DNA of 64,000 bases from Siphonodentalium dalli (GCA_032622095.1 CP136067.1:53049899-53113898), one strand, 5' to 3'. Counted from the stretch's first letter, positions 50,753 through 61,780 are shown. Translations and numbers: made by a program. Notes: generated from the sequence alone by a model not told the origin.

Positions 50753-52208
50753 TTGCTAAATCGCCTCCGTAGGCATAACCGTAGCAGCCACGGGGATATC
50801 CTTGTTGATACTTCTTGTGCCACCACTAGTCCATCTAGAAATCTCAAACTGGTCAACATATGCCTTCCAGCTGTTCACAAATTGGGTGTAAGTGTTGCGT
50901 GGGGTAAAAATAATGAAAAACAGGTAATTATTCGCAGCTAAATCGCTGCGTAGGCATAACCATAGCAGCCACGGGGTCATCCTTGTGGATTCTTCTTGTG
51001 CCACCAATATTCCATCTAGAAATCACAAATCAAGTAACATGCGCCCGTCCAGCTGTTCAAAAATTGGACGTACGTCGTGCGTGGGGTCAAAATATTGAAA
51101 AAAATGTCATTTTTCGTTGCTAAATCGCCTCCGTAGGCATAACCATAGCAGCCACGGGGCTATCCTTGTTGATACTTCTTGTGCCACCACTAGTCCATCT
51201 AGAAATCTCAAACTGGTCAACATATGCCTTACAGCTGTTCACAAATTGGGTGTAAGTGTTGCGTGGGGTAAAAATAATGAAAAACAGGTAATTATTCGCA
51301 GCTAAATCGCTGCGTAGGCATAACCATAGCAGCCACGGGGTCATCCTTGTGGATTCTTCTTGTGCCACCACTATTCCATCTAGAAATCACAAATCAAGTA
51401 ACATGCGCCCGTCCAGCTGTTCAAAAATTGGACGTACGTCGTGCGTGGGGTCAAAATATTGAAAAAAATGTAATTTTTCGTTGCTAAATCGCCTCCGTAG
51501 GCATAACCATAGCAGCCACGGGGCTATCCTTGTTGATACTTCTTGTGCCACCACTAGTCCATCTAGAAATCTCAAACTGGTCAACATATGCCTTCCAGCT
51601 GTTCACAAATTGGGTGTAAGTGTTGCGTGGGGTAAAAATAATGAAAAACAGGTAATTATTCGCAGCTAAATCGCTGCGTAGGCATAACCATAGCAGCCAC
51701 GGGGTCATCCTTGTGGATTCTTCTTGTGCCACCACTATTCCATCTAGAAATCACAAATCAAGTAACATGCGCCCGTCCAGCTGTTCAAAAATTGGACGTA
51801 CGTCGTGCGTGGGGTCAAAATATTGAAAAAAATGTCATTTTTCGTTGCTAAATCGCCTCCGTAGGCATAACCATAGCAGCCACGGGGCTATCCTTGTTGA
51901 TACTTCTTGTGCCACCACTAGTCCATCTAGAAATCTCAAACTGGTCAACATATGCCTTACAGCTGTTCACAAATTGGGTGTAAGTGTTGCGTGGGGTAAA
52001 AATAATGAAAAACAGGTAATTATTCGCAGCTAAATCGCTGCGTAGGCATAACCATAGCAGCCACGGGGTCATCCTTGTGGATTCTTCTTGTGCCACCACT
52101 ATTCCATCTAGAAATCACAAATCAAGTAACATGCGCCCGTCCAGCTGTTCAAAAATTGGACGTACGTCGTGCGTGGGGTCACAATAATGAAAAAAAGGTC
52201 ATGTTTCG
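50753..52208. repeat. 364-bp higher-order repeat, four copies
   Basis: Pairs of monomers repeat as a 364-bp block (starts at 50753, 51117, 51481 and 51845) with only scattered single-base differences, while monomers outside this block are much more divergent. Confidence 0.95.
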
Positions 52209-53476
52209 TTGCTAAATCGCCTGCGTAGGCATAACCATAGCAGCAACGGGGCTATCCTTGTGGAATATTCTTGTGCCACTACCATTCCATCTAAAAATCA
52301 CAAACTAGGTCACATAAACTTGTCGAGCTGTTCAAAAATTGGGCGTAAGTCGTGCGTGGGATAAAATATGACATTTTTCGTTGCTAAATTCTCTATGCAA
52401 ACTAGGTCACAGAAACTTGTTCACCTGTTCAAAAATTGGGCGTAAATCGTGCATGGGGTAATAATAGGACATTTTTCGTTGCTTATTCCAGGCTGTTCTC
52501 CTGAAAACCAGCACATTATTTGCTTATAAGGAAAGTATTTTATGTATATAATCCGGTTAAAAGCGGCCCATTTTGAGTCGATAATGTGCTGAAAATTAGA
52601 CGTTTAATCACATTATCGACTCATATTGAGGCGATTCTAAGCAGATTATATGCGGACAATGACAAAAAATAAGCCAACCCACGACTTTTCGGGTGCACCC
52701 TCATTAATATGTGTTTTAACTGTGGCTCGCACCATAACACGAAATGACGACTATGACTCAATTATCTGCTTATTTCAGAAGCAAATAATCACTTTATGTA
52801 CCTAATTAAAATTATAGGTCGATTATGTGAGTATTTGCGCGAGGATATGTTGCTAAATCGCCTGCGTTGGCATAAACATAACAGCCACGGGGCTATCCTT
52901 GTGGATCCTTCTTATACCCATCTAGAAATCACAAATCAAGTAACATGCGCCCGTCCAGCTGTTCACAAATTGGACGTAAGTCGTGCGTGTGGACAAAATA
53001 TTGAAAAAAAGTCATTTTTCGTAGCAAAATCGCCTGCGTAGGCATACTCATAGCAGCCACGGGGCTATCATTCTGGATTCTTCTTGTGCCACCACTAGTC
53101 CATATAGAAATCACAACCTAAGTAACATGCGTCCTTCCGGCTGTTCAAAAATTGGGCGTAAGTCGTGCGTGGGGTCAAAATAATGAATAAAAGGTCATTT
53201 TTCGTTCTTCAATCGCCTGCGTACATGCATAACCATAGCAGCCACGAGGCTATCTTTGTGGATTCTTCTTGTGCCACCACTAGTCCATCTATAAATCACA
53301 AACCAAGTCACATACGCCCATTCAGCTGTTCAAAAATTGGACGAAAGTCGTGCGTTTGGTAAAAATAAGACATTTTTCGTTGCTAAATTCCTTATGTATT
53401 CAGAACCACAACCGCTAGAGGGCTATCATTACGGATTATTCTTGTGCCACCATTAGTCCATCTAGAAATCACAAAC

Positions 53477-53844
53477 AGCCTCGAAACAACTGAGCCTATA
53501 ATTCCAGGTAGCGCAGCTGCCACCTTCCCAGCCAGCTTGGCTAGGACACGCCCGAGGGCCTGCAAGTGTTTTTTCACCCACTCTTTGAGGCCACCATTAT
53601 CTGTCGAAGGCGGGGTCGGGACGACGGCTGCACCCGCGCTCCCACCAGTCAGCGCAAGCACCAGGGTCGAGATTGCCATCCCAATCGCTGTGAGTATAAA
53701 AGCAATCGTAACCCCCTGTTCACAGAAGAGAGTGCGAATGCGATCGGCTAGTGTCGTGCCTTCGTTGAGAACCCGGTCAATCATCTCATTGATGCGGTTG
53801 ATTTGAGATCGGAGAGCATCCCTGGTCGTTGCGGTGGCCTCCAT
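53477..53844 (-). pseudogene. virus-like element: membrane/coiled-coil protein, 3' end replaced by satellite
   Basis: ATG at 53842-53844 opens MEATATTRDALRSQINRINE, a helical N-terminus. A hydrophobic segment of about 22 residues follows (around residues 47-68, TIAFILTAIGMAISTLVLAL), then a Gly/Ala/Pro linker and an amphipathic basic helix (LKEWVKKHLQALGRVLAKLA). At 53476 the frame runs into satellite sequence, so the C-terminus is lost. It is GC-richer than its surroundings. It lies downstream of, and in the same direction as, the acidic-protein gene, with a gap of 12 bp. By position it may be a minor virion or membrane protein of the virus-like element; that role is inferred. Confidence 0.6.
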
Positions 53845-53856
53845 GCGGGAGGCACG

Positions 53857-54436
53857 TTAATCTTCTAGGTTGCGCAATCGCTCTGCGATGCGGCGCCTGA
53901 TATTCTCATCGACAGCCCCACTGTCTGCCTCATCCAATTTCCGCTTCTCCACTGCGATGTGTTCATCCAATGCGGATAGTTTGGCCAGGTTGTTCGTCAA
54001 CTCGCCTCGAATGGTCTGCATTGCCTTGTCCGGCCCCCTGATCTCGCGGAGGTTTAGTTGGGGGTCATGCATAGTTCCGAGGATCTCTTCAATGTCGGCA
54101 TCCCTGAAGTTGGTCTACATTGGCCCCACCACATCCGAGGCCTCTTTTGCAGTTTGCCCCAGGTCCTGCATCTCTACACTATCTGCAGCAGAAGCTACAC
54201 CGCCGAGTTCATTCCTTGCTGTCTGGAGGGTTGTGATCGCATTTGATCATCAACGGCCGACTGCTGGAGTTCTTGATGTATATCAGCCTGGTTGTTGCCG
54301 TCGTATCCATGACTGTCGGGTCATGTGTACCCATGCCATTCGGTTCAATGAGTGGCAATGTTTCATCTTGAGGATCAAGAGGATCCTCATCGGCTCTGAC
54401 ATCAGGATCAAATGTGGGGTTATCAAAGTCTGCCAT
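53857..54436 (-). pseudogene. virus-like element: acidic/coiled-coil protein, broken
   Basis: Starts at 54436 with MADFDNPTFDPDVRADEDPL, a strongly acidic N-terminus, then a region with LIYIKNSSSRPLMIKC. Near 54245 the frame is lost. The protein-like reading continues in another frame (TARNELGGVASAADSVEMQD, AKEASDVVGP), meets an in-frame stop near 54115, and continues through LNLREIRGPDKAMQTIRGEL and a Lys/Glu-rich coiled coil to a stop at 53857. So there is at least one frameshift and one nonsense change. Function unknown; the neighbours suggest a virion or morphogenesis protein. Confidence 0.6.
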
Positions 54437-54577
54437 TGTTCTGTTATATGTACATTACTTATAGTGACTCTGTCTCAATAATATAACATATATAATTGAA
54501 GGTAAGCTAGCTTCGATTAAATAGTCTGAATTACGCAGCAACATATATATTATTACAAGGTAATATAAAGATATATA
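54437..54577. promoter_or_regulatory. divergent intergenic region of the virus-like element
   Basis: 140 bp of AT-rich DNA separates the leftward acidic-protein gene and the rightward capsid-like gene, with TATATA-type motifs near each start ('ACATATATAATTG', 'AAAGATATATAATGG'). Probably the bidirectional promoter of the module; inferred from layout. Confidence 0.45.
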
Positions 54578-55173
54578 ATGGCTTCGAGTCAGTATGGACG
54601 CAAACTCAACCCATACCACAGCCTGTGGGACCCCCTCGGGGTCAAAGGCATCAGACAGTCTGTTGTTATTACAAACAATCCCAGCACGATTGGGCCAAAC
54701 CAACAGCTGCTTGTGAGTTTTCCCAACCTCGGCCCCAATGACGTAATAGTTCCCGGGACAGTGCGCCAGGTATTTACAATCACGCTGACCTCCACGGATG
54801 CAAACAGGACTGTGGTGCAGAACCTGGGCCGGGCTATTGTGAAAAAGACCACAATCAAGATCAGCGGAAATGAGGTCAACTCGTTGGACGACTCTGATGT
54901 TCGCCACCGCTACCCAGACACGCGGAAGACCACTCAGGAGAGAGAAAATGCGCAGTGTCAGGGAATTGATGAGTCTGCCAACCAAAATACGACAAAACCA
55001 AGCATAAAGGCAGGAGACAAAGACAATACCGCAGAGAAAGACAAAGCTATAGCGAAAGCCTACAGGAAGCTGGACTTTGAACTGTTGGAGAGTCAAATGC
55101 TCTTCTACCAAAGCGCACTCGGGATCCGACTCGACGAGCTAACTTTCAATGACTACAGCCGGGTGATCAGGGC
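54578..55173 (+). pseudogene. virus-like element: capsid-like protein, N-terminal part
   Basis: ATG at 54578 opens MASSQYGRKLNPYHSLWDPL, followed by a Thr/Val-rich, beta-strand-like region (VVITNNPSTIGPNQQLLVSF, VPGTVRQVFTITLTSTDAN, IVKKTTIKISGNEV) and an acidic/helical part (KLDFELLESQMLFYQSAL). The reading frame is intact to the 9-bp target site GATCAGGGC (55165-55173), where a 4.1-kb element is inserted. The gene resumes at 59306 in the same frame. Beta-rich composition, size and the neighbouring ATPase suggest a major capsid protein of a Polinton, adintovirus or polinton-like-virus type element. The family assignment is an inference without a search. Confidence 0.6.
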
Positions 55174-56265
55174 ACAGGAGCTTGGAATTTTTGTCAAAAC
55201 CCCTCTTTTATTGGCAGAACCACCACCCGGGACCAAAGGTCACGGAAGGAACGAAACAACAAATTGTTGCCACCCATTTTGAACTCAACTGCATTCCTAC
55301 AAAAAATATATTTTCACTAAAAACTTTTGGTACCTCTTACACCTTAGATGCCAAACTACAACATTCCATAGGTATATTTTTCCAGTTCTTCGAAAACCTC
55401 ACTTTATTTCGGTAATGTATTGTAAATTCACCAACGAACACAAATCTGCGACTTCTTCACCACCTGTCTTAGAATCTGAGTAGCGGAACTAGTACGGAAA
55501 TATGCGGAAACTTTAAAACTATGATCCGGAGACGGATAGCACGAAAGTACGGTTTATAATTTCGAACATAGCTGCTGATTACATGTTTATTACATGACCG
55601 TACCGATGCACTGATCATCGTGGACTTTTTGATGGATGATAACATTGGCGTCTAGATGGGAACGAATCATTTTGGGCTCATTTGCATAAAAACATGGCCG
55701 CTGGCAGCCATCTTGGATTTAAGTGATAATACTAGATAAATCTGAATCAATAACACAGCCTAGAGCCTGTGTCGATGCTCTTATCATCACGAAAATTTTC
55801 ATCGATCATGACATTGATATATAGACGACACCGAGTCATTTTGGGCTTATTTGCATGAAAAACATGGCCGCCAACAGCCATCTTGGATTTCAAAATTGCA
55901 TCATTTAGCACGGGCAAGAGGTCGCAGTGTTGGTCCGATCATAATTAAATTTGTCACGGATGTTGACATTGACATGTAGATGGGAAACGAGTCATTTTGG
56001 TGTGAATTACCAAAGAAACATGGCCGCCGTCGGATTTCAGCGAAAACACCGCATATATAATTAGATCAATAACAATGCCTAGAGCCTAGGACTATGTCGA
56101 TGAACCGATCATCGTGAAATTGTTCATGGGTCATGACATTGGTATCAAAATGAGAACGAATCATTGCTAGAGACTGTAACATTGGTGCGATCGTCGTGAA
56201 ATTAGTCATAGAAACATGGCCGCCGTCGGATTTCAGCCACTCGTTTCATCGACCATGAAAGTTAC

Positions 56266-57677
56266 GCCGATGGGGTCATTGTCACAAGGCTCCGGTCACA
56301 TTCGTAGCCAGTGTAGCCAGCTTACTACGTGCGCTCGCGCAACAGTATGGCGATCAGACAGATTCGTAGGTTGGTGTCACCCTACTCCGTTTCACTCCAT
56401 GACGTCACCAAAAACGACGTAAAACCTCGTGGCGTTCTGACACTTTTACTGTGCCGCGTTTTTGCTATGTTTATTTTATGTGTTGTTTTCGATTATTTGT
56501 TTGTCGCCGATATCGCCATTTGTCGGGATTCCCTGTTTCTATATTTAAAACTGGCATGCTCGTAGTGAGCCTCGATTTCGATTTTTTCTCCCATGTCAAT
56601 ATACGTCAGAGTTATGACAAAAATAGATCGACCTACATTTTCTCCATCAGAACTCTACATCAAAGAGTCTATAGACTCCTTCGGGACCTAAATAGACTCC
56701 TTCATTTGGGTATTTTTACTTATAATTGGGAAGTTTTATCATTTTTGATTCGTGCGAAGACCTCTTTTTATCGTGCGGGGAAAGAGAGACATTCAAAACG
56801 CGATTTCGTAATTCGACGCAATAGGCTGAATAGCCTAACCTTCAGCCGAGTTCCGGGTAAAATACGACGAATGACGTAACACAAAACAAAAAGCATTTGT
56901 TGACACAAACACCGTTTGAAGAGTTTATTATTACATAAAATGATCGTTATTGATTAATTATTGATTAATTATTGATATTTATTGTTGCATATTGGCTGCT
57001 ATCAATATTTACACAAATAGTATTAATTATTTCTTATAATTGCTCCTTTGGTCAACTTTGACTATTGGAAAATGAAAATGAAAATATGCCGCTGAAAAAA
57101 ATGTAATCGATATTAAAGTCTCATCCTTTCGGCAACATGGAATTGGTTTTAATTACTTAAATGATTAATATAGTAATTTGCATTTATCTGTGATGAAATG
57201 AGAAATAATAATTTTTCTAACATTAAATAAAATAAAATAAATTAAGTAAAATACAGTGAAATTATTTGTTAAATTATTGTTTATTACATTTTTGCGCACG
57301 TTGGCATCTCTCTGAGTGCATTCTAGTTTCACCGGCGATCACATTCGTAGTCAGCTTTTCTAATTCGTGGTTTATATTGCCCGAAATGACGTCATCACGT
57401 TCGTGACTAAAATGCCAACGTCATGCTCCAAAACTGACTTCGTTTATCGACTTATATTGGAATATAATTCGAGCATTCCAACGACATTGATCCGAAACAT
57501 CAGGTTATTAGATGAACTTTATATCAAAACTAAATTCAAGTTGTTGTTCGCCTGAATATGAAAAGCTGGCTACAAATGTGATCGCCATAAAAAAGCTGGC
57601 TACATTTGTGATCGATTTAAAAACCTGGCTACGAATGTGATCGGATCGCGGAGCCTTGTGACAATGACCCCATCAGC
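56266..57677. mobile_element. nested Mutator-like element, 1412 bp
   Basis: Ends GCCGATGGGGTCATTGTCAC... / ...TGACAATGACCCCATCAGC are flanked by the exact 9-bp duplication GAAAGTTAC (56257-56265, 57678-57686). Near the right end three short units 'CTGGCTAC(A/G)...TGTGATCG' repeat (57561-57650), with matching 'CACATTCGTAG' motifs at the left end. ORFs up to 142 codons inside show no recognised domain. Confidence 0.9.
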
Positions 57678-58495
57678 GAAAGTTACATTAAGTAATGTTT
57701 TTAATATTTTTTTGGTATTTTTGATTTTGAGAAAAACAATGCCGTTGGTGGCTAGCTGTCTTGAATTTAAAAATTGAATTTCCAATTCATGAGCACAGGC
57801 TATATAATCATATGCATAAAGCCATTCTTTGAGAGTTTTGGTGCTGATTCGTTACGACACACGAGTCACGAATACTATTTATAGATCCTGGTACCGGTAC
57901 AGTTGACAATACTTATAGTTGCTTATTAAATAAAATTTATGTTAGCGAGTTTATCACTAACTCAAATTTATAAACTAGTTATTCGGTAAACCAGTTTGCA
58001 TTACAACTTGCAAACGCACAAATAAAACGTATACTGTAAAGAATACGTAGGTTAATTTTGTGCTCTTACATTAAAGAATCTTATTACATTTTGTTACTGT
58101 ATTTGGCATATTAATGGCGAGTTTTTGTACCCTACATTGACAATTTTGAATTTCGCGAAACTAAACACTCGTTCTATAAATGCATGGCCAATATCGTTAC
58201 CTAACTCAAGAAAAATGTCTTCTCTCATCAACTAAGACATATATTTGTTCGTCAGAACTATTAAAAAACAGCATTTTATGTGGAAGTAATTAAGATATTC
58301 TGGCGACGAATCTGCACCAAAACGCACAAAGGAATCGCTTCATGCATAGGCATATATACCAGGCCTCCCCGTGAGTCTATATATCTTTTTCTTCTACTTC
58401 GTGATATTCGACCAGTAATCAGTGGGTTGATTACTATTACTATTATATGATGGATATGTTAGGCCTATACAACGGAGCGCGACACAAGCTCATAT

Positions 58496-58498
<3 letters not shown>

Positions 58499-58530
<32 letters not shown>
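58499..58530. repeat. (AG)n microsatellite
   Basis: Near-perfect AG/GA dinucleotide run within the 4.1-kb element. The 57690-58990 stretch around it has no recognised gene. Confidence 0.9.
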
Positions 58531-59305
58531 AGAGAGTTTTGGTCCCCTTATGACCAATCATTGCAACCAGTAGCATTACAAAGTCAAGTAGTACATATAG
58601 GCCTACCGGTACATAACGAACATAAAACAAGAAGAAAAAAACAATACCACGTGGTCGTGCCATAAATAGAAATAAATTATATGTGAAATATTTGTACAAA
58701 TTACCATTCAGTCAAATGAAAAATATCTTCTTGGGTAGTCGTCATTTTCATGAGATGATAACAACAGACACAGAAAAATACAGAAATTTTCAGGAAAATG
58801 CACAAAACATCAGGATTAGATTTTCAAAAACGAGCATAGTATGACGCAAACATAAACTGATTTAAGTTTTCTGGCGCCTAAGTTCGAAAACCGCACGCAC
58901 TTTCAAATATTTTTGAATTTCGCGGGCTTTAAATTTAGGTTTCGATTTTATTTCGTTCCGACTTTGTTATTCCGGAAAAATGTTTTTGTGCCGTTTGTCA
59001 TTCCGATTCTAAGACAGGTGATGAAGAAGTCGCAGATTTGTGTTGTTGGTGAATTTACAATACATTACCGAAATAAAGTGAGGTTTTCGAAGAACTGGAA
59101 AAATATACCTATGGAATGTTGTAGATCGGCATCTAAGGTGTAAGAGGTACCAAAAGTTTTTAGTGATAATATATTTTTTGTAGGAATACAGTTGAGTTCA
59201 AAATGGGTGGCAACAATTTGTTGTTTCGTTCCTTCCGTGACCTTTGGTCCCGGGTGGTGGTTCCGCCAATAAAAGAGGGGTTTTGACCAAATTCTAAGCT
59301 CCTGT

Positions 59306-60001
59306 GATCAGGGCTACCGATGCTGAGTCCGAATAAACCACCGCCAAAATCAGCGTGGTGTTTGACAAGGTTACCCAGCCTGATCTGGCCCGTATGATCC
59401 GCAACCAGTATGCAGGCCGCGTCGCAATACTTTATGACCACATCATCTGCCACCGCAAGATAGTTACAAACAAAAAAAGAAACACTAATGAATATCAACA
59501 TCAACGTCCCGAGTCGGAGTATGAAAGGCATCTTATTCCTCTTCGAAGAGGCCGGAGAATCTTTCGGCAGAAATACCGAAGACTTCTACAATCCAAAGAT
59601 CAATAAGGTTGAGATGACTGTTGAGGGCGAGCCAAACCAGCTCTACTCTCAAGGCATGCGTGCCTACCAGCAATGGGACGAAGAAAAAATGTTCTTCTCA
59701 TCGTCATCTGCCAGCAGGCGACAGCCCGGAGTGGCGATGGTCGCAAAGGATATGGGCCTGACAGATGTGTCGCTGGGCGAGTTTCTGATCAGCAAGTATG
59801 CACTGTAGCTTGACCTCAGGGCAACTGACGACGATCAATTCCACGGTAGTGGGCGACGCATAGAGAACGCATCAGAGGGTATCAGGTAATCAGATCACAC
59901 AAGAAAAAGAGGCGACAGGCCCACTGAACGTGTACTTGAGCGTGATTATGGACGCACAACTCAACATAGAAGATGGACGGTTTGTCTCAGCGCTTTATTA
60001 G
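59306..60001 (+). pseudogene. virus-like element: capsid-like protein, C-terminal part
   Basis: Continues the frame of 54578-55173 after the duplicated target site. An in-frame stop lies at 59334-59336. The same frame then reads VFDKVTQPDLARMIRNQYAG to about 59475 and shifts to a frame reading MKGILFLFEEAGESFGRNTE, VEMTVEGEPNQLYSQGMRAY and SLGEFLISKYAL, with a stop at 59806-59808. Protein-like sequence resumes in another frame and ends ...IMDAQLNIEDGRFVSALY with a stop at 59999-60001. The gene is therefore dead by at least one nonsense change and two frameshifts, besides the insertion. Confidence 0.6.
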
Positions 60002-60020
60002 TTACTACTAACGAGTTACT

Positions 60021-60074
60021 TATAGCTTCGCTATATATTTATATTACTTATTACAAAGTTATAGCGAAGCTATA
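60021..60074. promoter_or_regulatory. hairpin between capsid-like and ATPase-like genes
   Basis: TATAGCTTCGCTATA (60021-60035) and its complement TATAGCGAAGCTATA (60060-60074) form 15-bp arms around a 24-bp AT-rich loop, 20 bp upstream of the ATPase ATG. Each arm is itself nearly palindromic. Possible terminator or promoter element. Confidence 0.5.
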
Positions 60075-60093
60075 ATTACAAAGTAATAATATA

Positions 60094-60219
60094 ATGGAAC
60101 AACTGCACCCAAAAGATCCGCACTCGGCCCTCATCTGTGGGCAGACTGGCTGCGAGAAAACAGTATTTTTCACCCTCGATCTGTTGGAGGGCCCCTACCG
60201 TGGCATGTTTCGACACATT
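60094..60219 (+). pseudogene. virus-like element: packaging-ATPase-like P-loop protein, truncated
   Basis: MEQLHPKDPHSALICGQTG, then CEKT and LDLLEGPYRGMFRHIV. Residues 16-23 (GQTGCEKT) are a Walker A motif in which the usual glycine before lysine is glutamate. A short N-terminus before the P-loop and a following 'LLEGPYRG' segment suit a viral FtsK/HerA-type packaging ATPase. After about 60219 the frame no longer looks homologous, so most of the protein, including Walker B, is missing. Confidence 0.55.
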
Positions 60220-61070
60220 GTTACGCCACCTGTGGTGTTTCTAGCTTCTGTGAGTTTGATATTGTGTGGTGTACAGGGCGAATGGTATTCTTGGAGATTT
60301 TGTGTACCTTACTCAATCGTACCGATAGAATCACGTAGATGCCGAAATTGTAACGTTAACGCCACCGTGTATAATATGTTTATGAAAATGTGTTAAATCG
60401 TATCGATAGAGTCAGGACAGGCTGAAATTGTAAACTTAAAGTCACTTGTTGTTGAAAATATAAATAATCTGATAGACTGAAAATAATGTGTTACCCATTT
60501 AGAACCCCTGGTTTAGTGAAGTGCATTGTGGGAAGTTTAATTGTGATTCTCCTACATCTTTATTTTCTGGAATTATCACCAAGATTTCTCCACTCTATTC
60601 TGTTAAAATGTACCCTGATCGGTCATATTCTTTTGATAATTCTAAAAAAATACATCTTAGCTACTATTCGGATCTGCTGTCCCGGTCGAAGAAGGTTTAG
60701 TTTGACCAAAACGGCTATTGACAAAAGTTTGTTTACAAAATTTGAGCATACTCAATGACCCGTAGGCCGTACACGCTGTAAATTTGTTATCGAAAACAAA
60801 TTCAATTTCTTCCATCTAAAACATAATTACGCGCTGAACTCTGTCATTTTAAGAATATAGTAGTATTATTATACTATTATACACATACACACCAAGTTTC
60901 AGCTCAAAATTTTGAAAAATGACAGTTTTATAGACATAAATCGATTTTAATGGCAAATTGTTTAATGTAATATTGTTAAATTTTATCATCGAAAAAAAAA
61001 AAAAATTTCTTCGATCTAGGAAATAATTACGTGCTGTACCCTGTCATATTTGACCGGTTCTACCTGATAA
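60220..61070. other. no gene recognised, minor tandem similarity
   Basis: AT-rich sequence. 'TTTCTTC(C/G)ATCTA' with 'AATTACG(C/T)GCTG' and 'CTGTCAT' recurs at about 60808 and 61006. ORFs at 60220-60758 have no recognised domain. Confidence 0.45.
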
Positions 61071-61074
61071 TTGT

Positions 61075-61780
61075 GTGACAGTACAGTCGCGTTACTTTAT
61101 ACGTCAACATTGGTCATTATCACTCGACAAATTTATTTTGGTCTATCGTATCAACCCCTATTTCCCCCGCGTAGCCTGACTAAGTGTCTTTATCGCTCCA
61201 CTAATTTGTATCGTTTCATCGGTATGAATTCCATATCCAATTATCCACATATAACCAACCCAACCTCTAATCCCGGTCCAATTTATTTATTTCTTTCATC
61301 GGTATATATAGTCATGTTACGTAATATTTTATCTCGTGATACTTGTACTTATATGTCTATGGTATTACTATAGTATGCCGTATATGTATATCAATTGCTA
61401 TTCCTTTCTATATAATCCTGGTGCCAACTATAGAGATAATTTCAGACCCCCCCCCCAATTTTATATAATTGCTGCTTTAGTACAGTCGATCACGATGCAT
61501 TACATGGCAACATCGATCCACTAATTTATGTCAGTTCATCAACTTCATCGGTACAAACCCCTTTTTTCTCCGAGTCCATATAACCAACCCAACATCTTAT
61601 AGAACTCCATAAATGACTATTCTGGCACTATATAGAGATGACTAAGATTCTGACACCCCCCTATTTTATAGCCTTGTTGCAACAGTAGAGTTGATATGAT
61701 ATGCATAATATGTCAACATTGGTCGTTATTGCTCTACAAATTTATATCGGTTCAACCCTTAGTTCCCTGTATCGCCCACC
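61075..61780. repeat. diverged tandem repeats of about 300 bp
   Basis: 'TCAACATTGGTC(A/G)TTAT' with 'CTC(G/T)ACAAATTTAT' recurs at about 61101 and 61711. A more diverged unit lies near 61480-61600 ('TCGATCCACTAATTTATGTC'). Non-coding. Confidence 0.55.

Larger units (their letters stand above)
48208..53476. repeat. satellite array, monomers 171-183 bp
   Basis: Roughly 25 monomers contain 'AGCCACGGGGCTATCCTTGT', 'CTTGTGCCACCACTAGTCCA' and 'GGGCGTAAGTCGTGCGTGGG'. The array is interrupted by a hAT element (48697-49734). Two related inserts (about 50047-50385 and 52487-52850) show that a block of about 620 bp (49920-50545, 52370-52985) was itself duplicated. The right edge stops within a monomer at the virus-like module. 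ORFs of 60-83 codons repeat with the monomers and are not genes. Confidence 0.95.
55174..59305. mobile_element. Mutator-like non-autonomous element, 4132 bp, inside the capsid-like gene
   Basis: Terminal inverted repeats of about 300 bp (55174-55478 and 59003-59305; ends ACAGGAGCTT / AAGCTCCTGT) are flanked by the exact 9-bp duplication GATCAGGGC (55165-55173, 59306-59314). The internal sequence includes 'AACATGGCCGC' repeats (55640-56230), a nested element (56266-57677) and an (AG)n run. No transposase domain recognised. Long TIRs plus a 9-bp TSD point to a MULE-type element. Confidence 0.9.

Noticed and set aside
48339-53362. Series of 60-83 codon ORFs recurring every 182 or 364 bp, and a passing resemblance to a CRISPR array
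   Set aside because: Monomers are 171-183 bp with no short repeat/unique spacer structure; the ORFs simply repeat with the satellite.
54455-55111. 218-codon minus-strand ORF opposite the capsid-like gene
   Set aside because: It is the antisense shadow of the capsid-like reading frame; its composition (Leu/Val/Ile/Cys-rich) is typical of such shadows.
56451-56879. 142-codon plus-strand ORF
   Set aside because: It lies within the nested Mutator-like element and has no recognisable domain or catalytic motif; overlapping frames are equally open.
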